A DNA stretch of 64,000 bases, from the NCBI RefSeq assembly GCF_000419765.1, contig NZ_ATTQ01000008.1:62001-126000 (forward strand), in the 5' to 3' direction. The notes beneath the pieces are model-generated. The model was not told where the DNA came from. It saw only the letters and a program-made list of their open reading frames with translations, and searched no databases. The position numbers were made by a program, and so were the translations under genes. This DNA is from Rhizobium mongolense USDA 1844 (lineage in GTDB: Bacteria; Pseudomonadota; Alphaproteobacteria; Rhizobiales; Rhizobiaceae). This document shows, one piece after another, positions 53,360 through 62,453 of the stretch. How positions within the stretch are numbered: position 1 is the stretch's first letter; every line of letters starts with the position of its first letter.

Positions 53360-53533
53360 TTAGTGAACGGATGATTTCAGACGTTGGATTTCGTCTTTGA
53401 TGCGCAGCTTTCTGCGCTTGCAATCCGCAATGTCGGTGTCTTTTCTGGAGGGGGATGCCATCAGCGAATGTAACTCCTCCTCAAGAGCTACATGCTTTTT
53501 TTCGAGTGACTCAAGATGAGCTTGAACAGTCAT
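53360..53533 (-). CDS. Small DUF465 (YdcH-like) protein
   Basis: A 57-residue helical protein (TVQAHLESLEKKHVALEEEL, then IADCKRRKLRIKDEIQRL) of the DUF465/YdcH family. GGAAGG lies just before the ATG. It is divergent from a second DUF465 gene 228 bp away. Function unknown; some members are small regulatory or chaperone-like proteins. Confidence 0.8.
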   Translation of the reverse strand: MTVQAHLESLEKKHVALEEELHSLMASPSRKDTDIADCKRRKLRIKDEIQRLKSSVH

Positions 53534-53761
53534 TTGACCCTTCCTTCCTCTTGCCTTCCCCAGCCATCCATCGCTGGAGTTCTAGGCGTCAACTTTTGGA
53601 ATGTGACATATTTTTACATCCTTGTCGAAGGCGAAAACGTGCTCAGTCCATGGCAAATTCATGTTCAACACTAACTAGCCGCTGCCGCTATTTGGTGATA
53701 GGAGCTTGCGGAAATCATCGGCAGGCCGGACAACGTCCGAAGACGATTATGGGGAACACGA

Positions 53762-53965
53762 ATGGCCGATCAGGAACAGGCGGAAATCAGGCTCATGGCA
53801 GCGCGCTTGCGTCAGGAGCACGAGGATTACGACGCCGCGATCAACGCCATGATTGCCATGGGATGCGACGCGCTGCGCATCCAGCGCATGAAAAAGAAGA
53901 AGCTCGCCATCAAGGACAAGCTGACTAAGCTGGAAGACCAGATCATTCCGGATATCATCGCCTGA
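53762..53965 (+). CDS. DUF465 (YdcH-like) protein
   Basis: A 67-residue DUF465 protein ([40 protein letters not shown]). It lies 7 bp upstream of purE and is probably in its operon. In many alphaproteobacteria a DUF465 gene precedes purE. Confidence 0.9.
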   Translation: MADQEQAEIRLMAARLRQEHEDYDAAINAMIAMGCDALRIQRMKKKKLAIKDKLTKLEDQIIPDIIA

Positions 53966-53972
53966 AAGGGTA

Positions 53973-54479
53973 ATGCCGTTGACGCTGACAGACAGACCGC
54001 CCGTCGCCATCATCATGGGCAGCCAGTCCGACTGGGAGACCATGAAAAACGCCGCCGACACGCTGGAGGCGCTGGAGATTCCTTATGAAGCGCGCATTAT
54101 TTCGGCGCATCGGACGCCCGAGCGCATGGTGAATTTTGCCAAGACCGCGCGCGACGAGGGCTTCAAGGTGATCATCGCCGGTGCGGGCGGCGCCGCCCAC
54201 CTTCCCGGCATGACGGCCGCGCTGACGCCGCTTCCGGTTTTCGGCGTTCCCGTCCAGTCGAAGACGATGTCCGGCCAGGACAGCCTTCTTTCCATCGTCC
54301 AGATGCCGGGTGGCATTCCCGTCGGCACCCTTGCGATCGGCAAGGCAGGTGCAATCAACGCAGCACTCTTGGCCGCCGCCGTTCTTGCGCTTTCGGACGA
54401 GGATATCGCCGAGCGTCTCGATGAATATCGCGAACGGCAAAGCGCCTCGATTGCCGAATATCCCATGGACAACCTATGA
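53973..54479 (+). CDS. purE: N5-carboxyaminoimidazole ribonucleotide mutase PurE
   Basis: A 168-residue class I PurE that converts N5-CAIR to CAIR in purine synthesis. The signature [13 protein letters not shown] is at residues 13-25, [10 protein letters not shown] in the middle, and [10 protein letters not shown] near the C-terminal half. AAAGGG precedes the ATG. It overlaps purK by 4 bp (ATGA). Confidence 0.96.
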   Translation: MPLTLTDRPPVAIIMGSQSDWETMKNAADTLEALEIPYEARIISAHRTPERMVNFAKTARDEGFKVIIAGAGGAAHLPGMTAALTPLPVFGVPVQSKTMSGQDSLLSIVQMPGGIPVGTLAIGKAGAINAALLAAAVLALSDEDIAERLDEYRERQSASIAEYPMDNL

Positions 54480-55540
54480 CGGCAAAGACGATCGGCATCA
54501 TCGGCGGCGGCCAGCTCGGCCGCATGCTTGCGATGGCCGCAGCACGGCTGAACTTCCGCACGATCATCCTGGAACCGCAGGCCGATTGTCCCGCCGCGCA
54601 GGCCGCCAACCGCCAGATCGTTGCGGCCTATGACGATCCCGCCGCGCTGGCCGAACTTGCAAAGGTCTGTGACGTCGTGACCTACGAGTTCGAGAATGTG
54701 CCGGTTTCCGCAGCCGAGGCCTTGGGAAGAGATGTTCCCGTCTACCCCCCGCCTAAGGCGTTGGAAGTGGCACAAGACCGTCTTGTCGAAAAGCGCTTCA
54801 TCAATGAATGCGGCATCCCGACCGCGCGCTTTCACGCGGTCGACAGCCAAAGCGAGCTTGACACGGCCCTGAAGCACTTCGGCGGCCAGGGCGTGCTGAA
54901 GACGCGCCGCTTCGGCTATGACGGCAAGGGCCAGAAGGTATTCCGTTCCGCTGCCGACAGCGCAGAAGGCGTCTATGCCGGCCTCGGCGGCGTGCCGCTG
55001 ATTCTGGAGAGCTTCGTCACCTTCGAGCGCGAGATTTCGGTCATCGCCGCCCGCGCGGCGAGCGGCACCGTCGTCGCCTTTGATCCGGCGGAGAACGTGC
55101 ATCGCAACGGCATTCTGCACACATCGACGGTGCCCGCGTCGATCTCGGAGGCGACCGCTGCGGCTGCACACCAGGCGGCGGAAGCAATCCTCTCCTCGCT
55201 CGGCTATGTCGGCGTCATCGGCATCGAATTCTTCGTTCTCGCAGACGGCAGCCTGATCGCCAACGAGATGGCCCCGCGCGTCCACAACTCCGGCCACTGG
55301 ACCGAGGCAGCTTGCGTTGTCTCGCAGTTCGAGCAGCACATCCGTGCCGTCGGCGGCCTGCCGCTCGGCAACGCGGACCGTCATTCCGAATGCGTGATGC
55401 AGAACCTCATCGGTGACGATATCTTGAGCCTGCCGGACTGGCTGAAACGCCGCGATACCTTCGTCCACCTCTATGGCAAGACCGAATCCCGCCCCGGCCG
55501 CAAGATGGGGCATGTGACGGTACTAACGGGGAAAGCCTAG
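54476..55540 (+). CDS. purK: N5-carboxyaminoimidazole ribonucleotide synthase PurK
   Basis: A 354-residue ATP-grasp enzyme that makes N5-CAIR from AIR, bicarbonate and [16 protein letters not shown] is at residues 10-22, with [14 protein letters not shown] and the ATP-grasp [14 protein letters not shown] later. Translationally coupled with purE; together they form the two-step carboxylation pair. A hairpin terminator lies 70 bp downstream. Confidence 0.96.
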   Translation: MTAKTIGIIGGGQLGRMLAMAAARLNFRTIILEPQADCPAAQAANRQIVAAYDDPAALAELAKVCDVVTYEFENVPVSAAEALGRDVPVYPPPKALEVAQDRLVEKRFINECGIPTARFHAVDSQSELDTALKHFGGQGVLKTRRFGYDGKGQKVFRSAADSAEGVYAGLGGVPLILESFVTFEREISVIAARAASGTVVAFDPAENVHRNGILHTSTVPASISEATAAAAHQAAEAILSSLGYVGVIGIEFFVLADGSLIANEMAPRVHNSGHWTEAACVVSQFEQHIRAVGGLPLGNADRHSECVMQNLIGDDILSLPDWLKRRDTFVHLYGKTESRPGRKMGHVTVLTGKA

Positions 55541-55570
55541 GTTTTTGCCCGAGAAAAAGCCTTCATGTGG

Positions 55571-55598
55571 TTGACACAGACATGAGGCCGGGTTATCT
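55571..55598 (+). promoter_or_regulatory. Promoter candidate for rpmJ
   Basis: TTGACA and TTATCT spaced by 16 bp, about 100 bp upstream of rpmJ. The purEK hairpin terminator falls directly after it. Confidence 0.5.
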
Positions 55599-55612
55599 GC
55601 ACGCCCAACCTA

Positions 55613-55637
55613 AAGAGCGCGCACAGACGCGCTTTTT
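55613..55637 (+). terminator. Short hairpin with T-run between purK and rpmJ
   Basis: AGCGCG-CACAGA-CGCGCT followed by TTTTG. It can terminate purEK transcripts, but it also lies downstream of the rpmJ promoter candidate and would be in its leader. Confidence 0.6.
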
Positions 55638-55697
55638 GATTGTTTAAAAGATACGGGCGAATGTGAAATTCCCCCACAGAGATCGCGGATCAGAAAA

Positions 55698-55823
55698 ATG
55701 AAGATCAAGAATTCGCTCAAGTCGCTCAAGGCTCGCCACCGTGACAACCGTCTGGTTCGCCGCAAGGGCCGCATCTACATCATCAACAAGCTCAACCCGC
55801 GCTACAAGGCTCGTCAGGGCTGA
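55698..55823 (+). CDS. rpmJ: 50S ribosomal protein L36 (zinc-free form)
   Basis: A 41-residue L36 ([19 protein letters not shown], then [17 protein letters not shown]). It lacks the CCHC zinc ligands, i.e. it is the C- form common in alphaproteobacteria. ATG preceded by a weak ribosome site. Confidence 0.95.
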   Translation: MKIKNSLKSLKARHRDNRLVRRKGRIYIINKLNPRYKARQG

Positions 55824-55945
55824 TCATAGCGTGAGCCGGATTGCGCCTGCGCGTTTATGTGCTGCGGGCTTTTCCGGTAGGGTCGCTGCGGTGATCACAT
55901 CAAATTTTCTTTGATCTTCGGCGCTGGCGGGCTACATTGTCCGCC

Positions 55946-56551
55946 ATGCGCTTTTTTGCTTTGACCTGCGCGGCTCTGCCGCTTGCTCTCGGTTTCCTTG
56001 CTCCTGCTTTCCCTGCCGCTGCCGCGGAGAAGGAAGTTATTGTCGAGCAGCCGGATGCCAATGCCTCTCCGAAACAGCATCTCGACAATCTCTATGCCCA
56101 GCTGAAGCGCGAGCGCGATCCGGACAAGGCGAGCGGCATTGCGGAGGAAATCCGCCTCGAGTGGAATAATTCCGGCAGCGCCACCGTGAACTTGCTGATG
56201 CAGTGGGCCGACAAGGCGATCGAGGAAAAGCGCAGTCCTGCAGCCCTTGATTTCCTCGATCAGGCGATCGCGCTGAAGCCTGACTACGCCGAAAGCTGGA
56301 ACCGCCGCGCAACGCTGAATTACGCCATGGGCAATTACCGGAAGTCGATGTCCGACATTGAGCACGTGCTCGATCTCGAGCCGCGCCACTTCGGTGCACT
56401 CTCGGGATTGGCGACGATTCTCAATATGTCGGGCAATGACCAACTCACCTTGAAAGCCTGGGAGCGCTTCCTGGAGGTCTACCCGGCAAACCGCGCGGCG
56501 CAGCAGCAGGCGAATACCCTCTCCGAAAAACTCGCCGGAAGCCGGACCTGA
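55946..56551 (+). CDS. Exported tetratricopeptide-repeat protein
   Basis: A 201-residue protein with a signal peptide at residues 1-28 (FLAPAFPAAAA-EK) and TPR motifs (ALDFLDQAIALKPDYAESWNRRAT, YRKSMSDIEHVLDLEPRHFGA, AWERFLEVYPAN). A TTG at 55937 is in frame; the ATG at 55946 is better. TPR proteins like this are often periplasmic scaffolds. Sixty-six bp before the hydrolase gene. Confidence 0.85.
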   Translation: MRFFALTCAALPLALGFLAPAFPAAAAEKEVIVEQPDANASPKQHLDNLYAQLKRERDPDKASGIAEEIRLEWNNSGSATVNLLMQWADKAIEEKRSPAALDFLDQAIALKPDYAESWNRRATLNYAMGNYRKSMSDIEHVLDLEPRHFGALSGLATILNMSGNDQLTLKAWERFLEVYPANRAAQQQANTLSEKLAGSRT

Positions 56552-56617
56552 TCTTGACGCCGAACCGGCATGCGCAATCTTACGGCTCCGTGCCGTAACT
56601 GTTGCCGGTTCAAAGCC

Positions 56618-57628
56618 ATGCTTGCCGAAATTTCCGCCATTCTCGTCCCCATCGCTGCCGCTATCGGCTATTCGTCCTACAAAGCCCGGCAGTTTGAACA
56701 GGCATTTCCCAATATCGGCGAACTGGCCGATATCGACGGCTACAGGATGAACGCCGTGCACATCCCCCGCCCCGACACCGCCGACCTACCGCCCCTGGTC
56801 TTTATCCATGGCGCGAGCGGCAATCTGCTCGACCAGATCGGCGCCTTCCTACTGCCGCTCGAAGGGCGCGCGGAAATGCTCTTCGTCGACCGTCCCGGAC
56901 ATGGCTATTCGGAACGCGGAGGACCGGAGAACGCATTTCCTTCCGGCCAAGCGGATGCGATCGCAAAGCTCATGGAAAAGCGCGGGATTGAAAAGGCGAT
57001 CATCGTCGGTCACTCCTTCGGCGGTGCGATCGCCGCGGCCTTCGGCGTGCACCATCCGGAAAAGGCCGCCGGTCTCCTCTTCCTTGCCCCGGCGACGCAT
57101 CCGTGGCCGGGCGGCATCGACTGGTATTATCATATCACGACCGTGCCGCTGATCGGCTGGCTCTTTAGTCGAGTTGTTGTCGTGCCACTGGGCCTGTGGC
57201 GGCTGGAGCAGGTTACGCTTAACGTCTTCCGGCCCAATCCGCGCCCGGCTGATTACATCTTAAAGACTGGGCCGTCCCTGGTGTTGCGGCCGAAGACGTT
57301 TCATGCCAACGCCACCGATTTCATCAGGTTGCTTGAATATCTGAAGGCGCAGTCGCCCTTCTATACCCGCATCACGGCGCCGACCGTCATCATTACCGGC
57401 GACAGCGACGGCATCGTCTGGGAGCACCTGCATTCTCAAGGCCTTGCCCGCGACATCGCCGGCTCCAAACTGCTGAAGATCAAGGGCGTCGGCCATAAGC
57501 CTGACTATCTCGCGACCGATGTCGCCATCGCCGCACTGGAAAATATCGCCGGAATGCCGCGCGATCTTGAGGCCGCCGTGCGGGTTGCCGAAGAAAGGTT
57601 GTCAGGCGGCAAAGCAATTGCCGCCTGA
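56618..57628 (+). CDS. Alpha/beta hydrolase
   Basis: A 336-residue alpha/beta-hydrolase with an N-terminal hydrophobic anchor (IAAAIGYSSYKA region). The oxyanion HGASGN, the strand LFVDRPGHGYSERG and nucleophile elbow VGHSFGGA are present; the acid and His follow in VIITGDSDGIVW and IKGVGHKPDYL. The frame opens at 56570; the ATG at 56618 is preferred. Substrate unknown. Confidence 0.88.
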   Translation: MLAEISAILVPIAAAIGYSSYKARQFEQAFPNIGELADIDGYRMNAVHIPRPDTADLPPLVFIHGASGNLLDQIGAFLLPLEGRAEMLFVDRPGHGYSERGGPENAFPSGQADAIAKLMEKRGIEKAIIVGHSFGGAIAAAFGVHHPEKAAGLLFLAPATHPWPGGIDWYYHITTVPLIGWLFSRVVVVPLGLWRLEQVTLNVFRPNPRPADYILKTGPSLVLRPKTFHANATDFIRLLEYLKAQSPFYTRITAPTVIITGDSDGIVWEHLHSQGLARDIAGSKLLKIKGVGHKPDYLATDVAIAALENIAGMPRDLEAAVRVAEERLSGGKAIAA

Positions 57629-57696
57629 GCGGACTTGCGCACCGCCAAAACGAAACCATATCCCTCCGAATAATTTGATGGTTTGGAGGGGACGTG

Positions 57697-59442
57697 ATGG
57701 CACGCTTGCGCATTAAAGCCATTTCGCTATTGACCGCTTTTGCCTTTGTCGTCTTTCCACTCGCACCGGCTTTCGCCGCCTCGCCTGCGCCCGTCGAAGC
57801 CGAACATGGCATGGTCGTAACCGCACAGCATCTGGCGACGGATGTCGGTGTCGAAATTTTGAAGAGCGGCGGCAATGCCGTGGATGCGGCAGTGGCGGTC
57901 GGCTACGCGCTGGCAGTCGTCTATCCGACGGCGGGCAATATTGGCGGCGGCGGCTTCATGACGATCCGGCTGAAGGACGGCAAGACGACCTTCCTCGATT
58001 TTCGTGAGCGCGCGCCGCTTGCCGCCACCAAGACCATGTATCTCGATGCCAAAGGCGATATCGTTCCGCGCGCCAGTTTGGACGGCTATCTCGCCGTCGG
58101 CGTACCGGGCTCGATCATGGGCTTCGAAACGGCGCGCGAGCGATATGGCACCAAACCGCGCGCCGAGTTGCTGGCGCCGGCGATCCGCTTTGCCAAGGAC
58201 GGCTTTACGTTGGAACAGGGCGACGCGGCGACTTTCGCCTCAAGCGCAAAGCGCCTCGCAAAAGATGAAGCTGCCGCAAAGATCTTCCTGAAGCCGGATG
58301 GCAAACCTTATTCCGCGGGAGAAAAGCTCGTGCAGCCCGAACTCGCCGCGGTGCTGTCCGGTATTTCCGAGAAGGGCACGGACGCCTTCTACAAGGCCGC
58401 ACCTGCCGAGGCGATCGTGAAGGCAAGCCAGGCGAAAGGCGGCGTTCTCGCCAAGGAAGATTTCGAGCAATACAGCGTGCGCGAATTAAAGCCGGTCGAA
58501 TGCAACTACCGTGGCTACGACATCGTCTCCTCGCCGCCGCCCTCTTCCGGCGGCGTCATCATCTGCGAGATCCTGAACGTGCTGGAGGGCTACCCGCTTT
58601 CCTACATGGGTTATGGTTCGTCCGAGACAGTCCGGGCCATGGTCGAGGCCATGCGTTACGCCTACGTCGACCGCAACGCCGCGCTTGGTGATCCGGACTT
58701 CGTCGACAACCCGGTTTCGAGGCTTCTGGACAAAGGCTATGCCAAGGAAATCCGCGAGAAGATCGATCCCTACAAGGCCGGTAAATCCGACAACCTGAAG
58801 CCGCTCGGCGCCAAGGAAAGCGTCGAAACCACCCATTATTCGATCATCGACGACGAGGGCAACGCGGTCGCCGTCACTTATACGCTGAACGGCTCCTTCG
58901 GTGCAGGCGTGGTGGCCCCCGGCACCGGCATCCTGCTCAACAACGAAATGGACGACTTCACCTCGAAGCCGGGCGTGCCGAACCTCTACGGGCTCGTCCA
59001 GGGCGAGGCCAACGCCATCGCGCCGAAGAAGACGCCGCTCTCCTCCATGAGCCCGACGATCATCTCCAGGGACGGCAAGCCCTTCATGGTGATCGGCAGC
59101 CCCGGCGGCTCGCGCATCATCACCATCACGCTGGAAGCGATCCTGAACGTCATCGATTTCGGCATGGACATCAGCCAGGCCGTCAATGCACCGCGCATCC
59201 ATCATCAATGGCAGCCGGACAAGATCTATCTCGAACCCTATACCCTGTCTCCGGATACGATAAAGACGCTCGCCGCGATGGGCTACAGCTTCGACGATGG
59301 CAGTGGTCCGCCCCAATGGGGCCAGGCGGCCGGCATCCTTGTCGGCGGCAAGAGCCTTGCCGATATCGAGAAGGGTGGCGGCGCGCGCTATTATGGTGCG
59401 ATGGATAGCCGTGCCACCGAGGGTTCGGCAAAGGGATATTGA
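57697..59442 (+). CDS. ggt: Gamma-glutamyltranspeptidase
   Basis: A 581-residue periplasmic enzyme with a signal peptide at residues 1-28 (ending AFA-AS). The precursor cleaves itself before the catalytic threonine T378 in ETTHYSIIDDEGNAVAV, giving large and small subunits. GGNAVDAAVAVGYAL and GSPGGSRIITI are the other family blocks. It transfers or hydrolyses the gamma-glutamyl group of glutathione. GTG at 57694 and ATG at 57697 both follow GGAGGGG; the ATG is preferred. Confidence 0.95.
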   Translation: MARLRIKAISLLTAFAFVVFPLAPAFAASPAPVEAEHGMVVTAQHLATDVGVEILKSGGNAVDAAVAVGYALAVVYPTAGNIGGGGFMTIRLKDGKTTFLDFRERAPLAATKTMYLDAKGDIVPRASLDGYLAVGVPGSIMGFETARERYGTKPRAELLAPAIRFAKDGFTLEQGDAATFASSAKRLAKDEAAAKIFLKPDGKPYSAGEKLVQPELAAVLSGISEKGTDAFYKAAPAEAIVKASQAKGGVLAKEDFEQYSVRELKPVECNYRGYDIVSSPPPSSGGVIICEILNVLEGYPLSYMGYGSSETVRAMVEAMRYAYVDRNAALGDPDFVDNPVSRLLDKGYAKEIREKIDPYKAGKSDNLKPLGAKESVETTHYSIIDDEGNAVAVTYTLNGSFGAGVVAPGTGILLNNEMDDFTSKPGVPNLYGLVQGEANAIAPKKTPLSSMSPTIISRDGKPFMVIGSPGGSRIITITLEAILNVIDFGMDISQAVNAPRIHHQWQPDKIYLEPYTLSPDTIKTLAAMGYSFDDGSGPPQWGQAAGILVGGKSLADIEKGGGARYYGAMDSRATEGSAKGY

Positions 59443-59454
59443 GCGCCGGCTGGG

Positions 59455-60162
59455 CTACCGGATCCGGGCGCGTACGTAATCTCCCTTGATGTTCACCACC
59501 GGGCGCGCGCCCGGGACGCTTGGAACGAGGCTGTCAATGTAGGACGCCTTGGCGGTCACGGTGTAATCGACTGGGACATCCTTGCCGAATCCGAGATAGG
59601 CATCGAGTGACTGTGCGGCGATCTTGATCTTTTCGTCGTGTTTGACGGCATCGTAGGTGAGGTTTGCGCGAACGGCGGCGCCGGAGATATCGACACTGGA
59701 AGCGTGGCCGTCGAGCGTGATGTCCGCCGCCTTTCCCGATGTGCCAAGACTTGCGAAGTCGCCGTTCAGTTTCGCCACGAATACCTGCTGCTCGATGCGC
59801 ACGGCGCTGCCGGGCGGGACATTCGCCGATACTTCCGGCGAGCAATCGGCAATGTCGCTAAAGGCCGACATCGCTACGTCGATCGTCAATGTCGCTCCGT
59901 CGATTTCTGCCCGGCTCTCGTCCTTGCAGATATTGAAGAACCAGCTCGAATACCAGGATGAAAACCAGCCGTTCCGGCGGCCGCTGGTTGCTGCACGATA
60001 GGGCTCATCCGATTTCGTCGTGATCTTGATTGAGCTTGCATCGCCAATGATCACGATCGTGCGAATGCTGGAAACATCAAAGGTCTCGCCGAGCGGCCTC
60101 ACATCAGCGAAACCGGATATCAGCATCATGAAAAACAGGGGAACGGACAGGACTATCGACAT
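59455..60162 (-). CDS. Exported hypothetical protein (DUF2807/DUF4097-like beta-rich)
   Basis: A 235-residue secreted or anchored protein; the first 20 residues are hydrophobic (LSVPLFFMMLISGFA). The rest is a repetitive beta-rich region (VVIIGDASSIKITT, DGATLTIDVAMSA, ADITLDGHASSVDISGAAV) resembling adhesin-like DUF2807/DUF4097 folds. No catalytic residues seen. It is divergent from the membrane-AraC regulator 158 bp away, which may control it. Confidence 0.6.
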   Translation of the reverse strand: MSIVLSVPLFFMMLISGFADVRPLGETFDVSSIRTIVIIGDASSIKITTKSDEPYRAATSGRRNGWFSSWYSSWFFNICKDESRAEIDGATLTIDVAMSAFSDIADCSPEVSANVPPGSAVRIEQQVFVAKLNGDFASLGTSGKAADITLDGHASSVDISGAAVRANLTYDAVKHDEKIKIAAQSLDAYLGFGKDVPVDYTVTAKASYIDSLVPSVPGARPVVNIKGDYVRARIR

Positions 60163-60320
60163 CGGGCGTTCTCCTTGATGGTGCCGTCGAAATGACCGGC
60201 CATATCAGGTTGCCTTCCAGTCCTCTTTGTTGAGACCTCAATCATGTTCCGGGTCGCCCGCAATTGCGATTGAGGCCATTCTCGTGCTGATATCGCACCA
60301 TCGAATCCGGACGTCACCTC

Positions 60321-61391
60321 ATGATCTTTGTTCCGCTTCCCTTCGTCGTTGCCCTGCTGCTCTTCATCGTCCAGACCCGCCTGCTGCGGCAGGAGGACTG
60401 GCGTGCGCCGGAAAAGCGGCCGTTCCTGCTTCTCATCGGCATCTATGCGCTGCAGTCCGTGCTGATCGGAATTCGCTGGGGCTACGACGTCCTCGCGATG
60501 ATGCCGGCCCAAGTCATTCTGGCAGCAATGATTGCCGCACTCGCCTGGGTCAGCTTCCGGAGCCTGACGCTGGAAGGGCCGCTTTCATTCGCTCACCTGT
60601 GGCCGCATGCCCTTCCAACGGTTCTCATCGCCGCCCTGCTGGTATTTTGGCGCGAGCCGATGGGCGTTGCTTTGACCCTCATCTTCCTTGGCTATGGAGC
60701 GGCCCTGCTCTGGCTCGCGCGCCATGGCCCGGACGGACTTATCGCGTCGCGGCTGGACGGCGCACTCCTTTCCTATCGTTCGCTCCTGATCACCGCAGCG
60801 GCGCTCATTGCTGGCGCGGTCGCCGATATCTACATCAGCCTGGACTTCGACCGCACCGGCGGCACACATGGCGGCGCCATCGTGGCACTCGGCAATGTCA
60901 TCACGCTCCTCGTTCTCGGGGGCGCCGCGTCCATCGCCAGCAGCGGCCAACCGGCGGAAGAGCAGCGCCTGGAAACATCCTCCACCCCGCCGCTAATGGC
61001 GACGGAAGAGGACAGCACAGTTGCCGCCTCCCTCGATGCACTGATGCAATCCCGCGAGATCTATCGCGATCCCGAGCTCAACCTTAACCGAATTGCGCGA
61101 AAGATGAGCCTGCCTGCCCGCCGCGTATCGATTGCCGTCAACCGCATCCACGGCGTCAGCGTCTCGCAATATGTCAATGAGTTCCGCATCCGTTCGGCCT
61201 GCGATCAACTGATCAAGACGGATGAACCGGTGACGCGCGTGATGTTCGATTCCGGCTTCATCAGCAAATCGAACTTCAATCGCGAGTTCCTGCGCGTGAC
61301 CGGCACGAGCCCGACCGACTTCCGGCGCCGGCGCATCGGCGGCATGGCTGACACCGCTGATGCGAAAGCGCCGGCTTTTGTGTCACGGTGA
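60321..61391 (+). CDS. Membrane-bound AraC-family regulator
   Basis: A 356-residue protein. About seven hydrophobic helices occupy residues 1-205 (FVVALLLFIVQT, ALQSVLIGIRWGY, AALLVFWREPMGV, IVALGNVITLLVLGGA), and an AraC-type double helix-turn-helix covers about 240-340 (LNRIARKMSLPARRVSIAVN, VTRVMFDSGFISKSNFNREFL). A signal-sensing membrane domain joined to a DNA-binding domain is uncommon for AraC proteins but known in rhizobia. Confidence 0.85.
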   Translation: MIFVPLPFVVALLLFIVQTRLLRQEDWRAPEKRPFLLLIGIYALQSVLIGIRWGYDVLAMMPAQVILAAMIAALAWVSFRSLTLEGPLSFAHLWPHALPTVLIAALLVFWREPMGVALTLIFLGYGAALLWLARHGPDGLIASRLDGALLSYRSLLITAAALIAGAVADIYISLDFDRTGGTHGGAIVALGNVITLLVLGGAASIASSGQPAEEQRLETSSTPPLMATEEDSTVAASLDALMQSREIYRDPELNLNRIARKMSLPARRVSIAVNRIHGVSVSQYVNEFRIRSACDQLIKTDEPVTRVMFDSGFISKSNFNREFLRVTGTSPTDFRRRRIGGMADTADAKAPAFVSR

Positions 61392-61461
61392 CAAAGTCTG
61401 CGTTCACAAGTGAAGGCGCGCATCATATTCATGGAAGACCCATCAGCCGAAAGAGCTCATA

Positions 61462-62436
61462 ATGGCCAGCATTGAAATGATCGTCGCCGCTCGCGCCCGT
61501 CTCCGGGGCCATGCACGGCGAACGCCGCTTCTTTCTTCCCCATTCCTCAACGAGATCGCCCGAAGGCAAGTCTTCGTAAAGGCCGAATGTCTGCAGCATT
61601 CGGGCTCGTTCAAGTTCCGCGGCGGCTGGTCGGCCGTTTCCGGCCTTGATCCTACAGTGCGTGCGAAAGGCGTTATCGCCTTTTCGTCCGGCAACCACGC
61701 GCAGGGCGTTGCCCTTGCCGCAAAGCTTCACGGCATTCCCTCCGTTATTATCATGCCGTCCGATGCGCCGTCGCTGAAGATCGACAATACCCGCGCTTTC
61801 GGTGCCGAAGTGGTGCTTTACGACCGCGCAAATGGGGATCGCGATGCGATCGGCGGCCGGTTTTCGGCCGAGCGCGGCCTCACTCTGATCAGGCCTTTCG
61901 ACGAGCCGTTGGTGATTGCCGGCCAGGGCACGACCGGGCTTGAAATTGCCGAACAGGCAGAAGAGGAAGGGATTAAGTCGGCAGAAGTCCTTGTTCCCTG
62001 CGGCGGCGGCGGGCTGGCGTCCGGCATCGCGCTGGCGCTCGAAGCAAGTGCGCCGGGCTTCACCGTGCGGCCCTGCGAGCCGAAAGACTTCGACGACACC
62101 ACGCGTTCACTGGCCTCCGGCAGAATCGAACGCAACTGGGCGATGACGGGCACGATCTGCGATGCGATCATGACACCGGAACCCGGCAAGATCACCTTCC
62201 CGATCCTGCAGCGGCTCGCAGGCGCGGGCATTGTCGTCACCGACGAAGAGGCGCTGCGCGCCATGGCGCTCGCATTCAAACGGCTGAAGATCGTCGTCGA
62301 GCCCGGCGGGGCGGTTGCGCTTGCCGCTGCGCTCTTCCATGGCGACGCCCTCGAAAGCGACAACGTCATCGCCGTGACCTCGGGCGGCAATGTCGACGCG
62401 GATATCTTTGCCGCCGCTCTCGAGAAATACGGCTAA
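61462..62436 (+). CDS. Threonine/serine dehydratase-like PLP enzyme
   Basis: A 324-residue fold-type II PLP enzyme. The Schiff-base lysine is K51 in SGSFKFRGG; SSGNHAQGVALAAK and PCGGGGLASG bind PLP phosphate. It lacks the C-terminal ACT regulatory domain of biosynthetic IlvA, so it is a short catabolic type or a serine racemase-like enzyme. Seventy bp after the AraC gene. Confidence 0.9.
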   Translation: MASIEMIVAARARLRGHARRTPLLSSPFLNEIARRQVFVKAECLQHSGSFKFRGGWSAVSGLDPTVRAKGVIAFSSGNHAQGVALAAKLHGIPSVIIMPSDAPSLKIDNTRAFGAEVVLYDRANGDRDAIGGRFSAERGLTLIRPFDEPLVIAGQGTTGLEIAEQAEEEGIKSAEVLVPCGGGGLASGIALALEASAPGFTVRPCEPKDFDDTTRSLASGRIERNWAMTGTICDAIMTPEPGKITFPILQRLAGAGIVVTDEEALRAMALAFKRLKIVVEPGGAVALAAALFHGDALESDNVIAVTSGGNVDADIFAAALEKYG

Positions 62437-62453
62437 CCCAGCGAAGTCATCGC

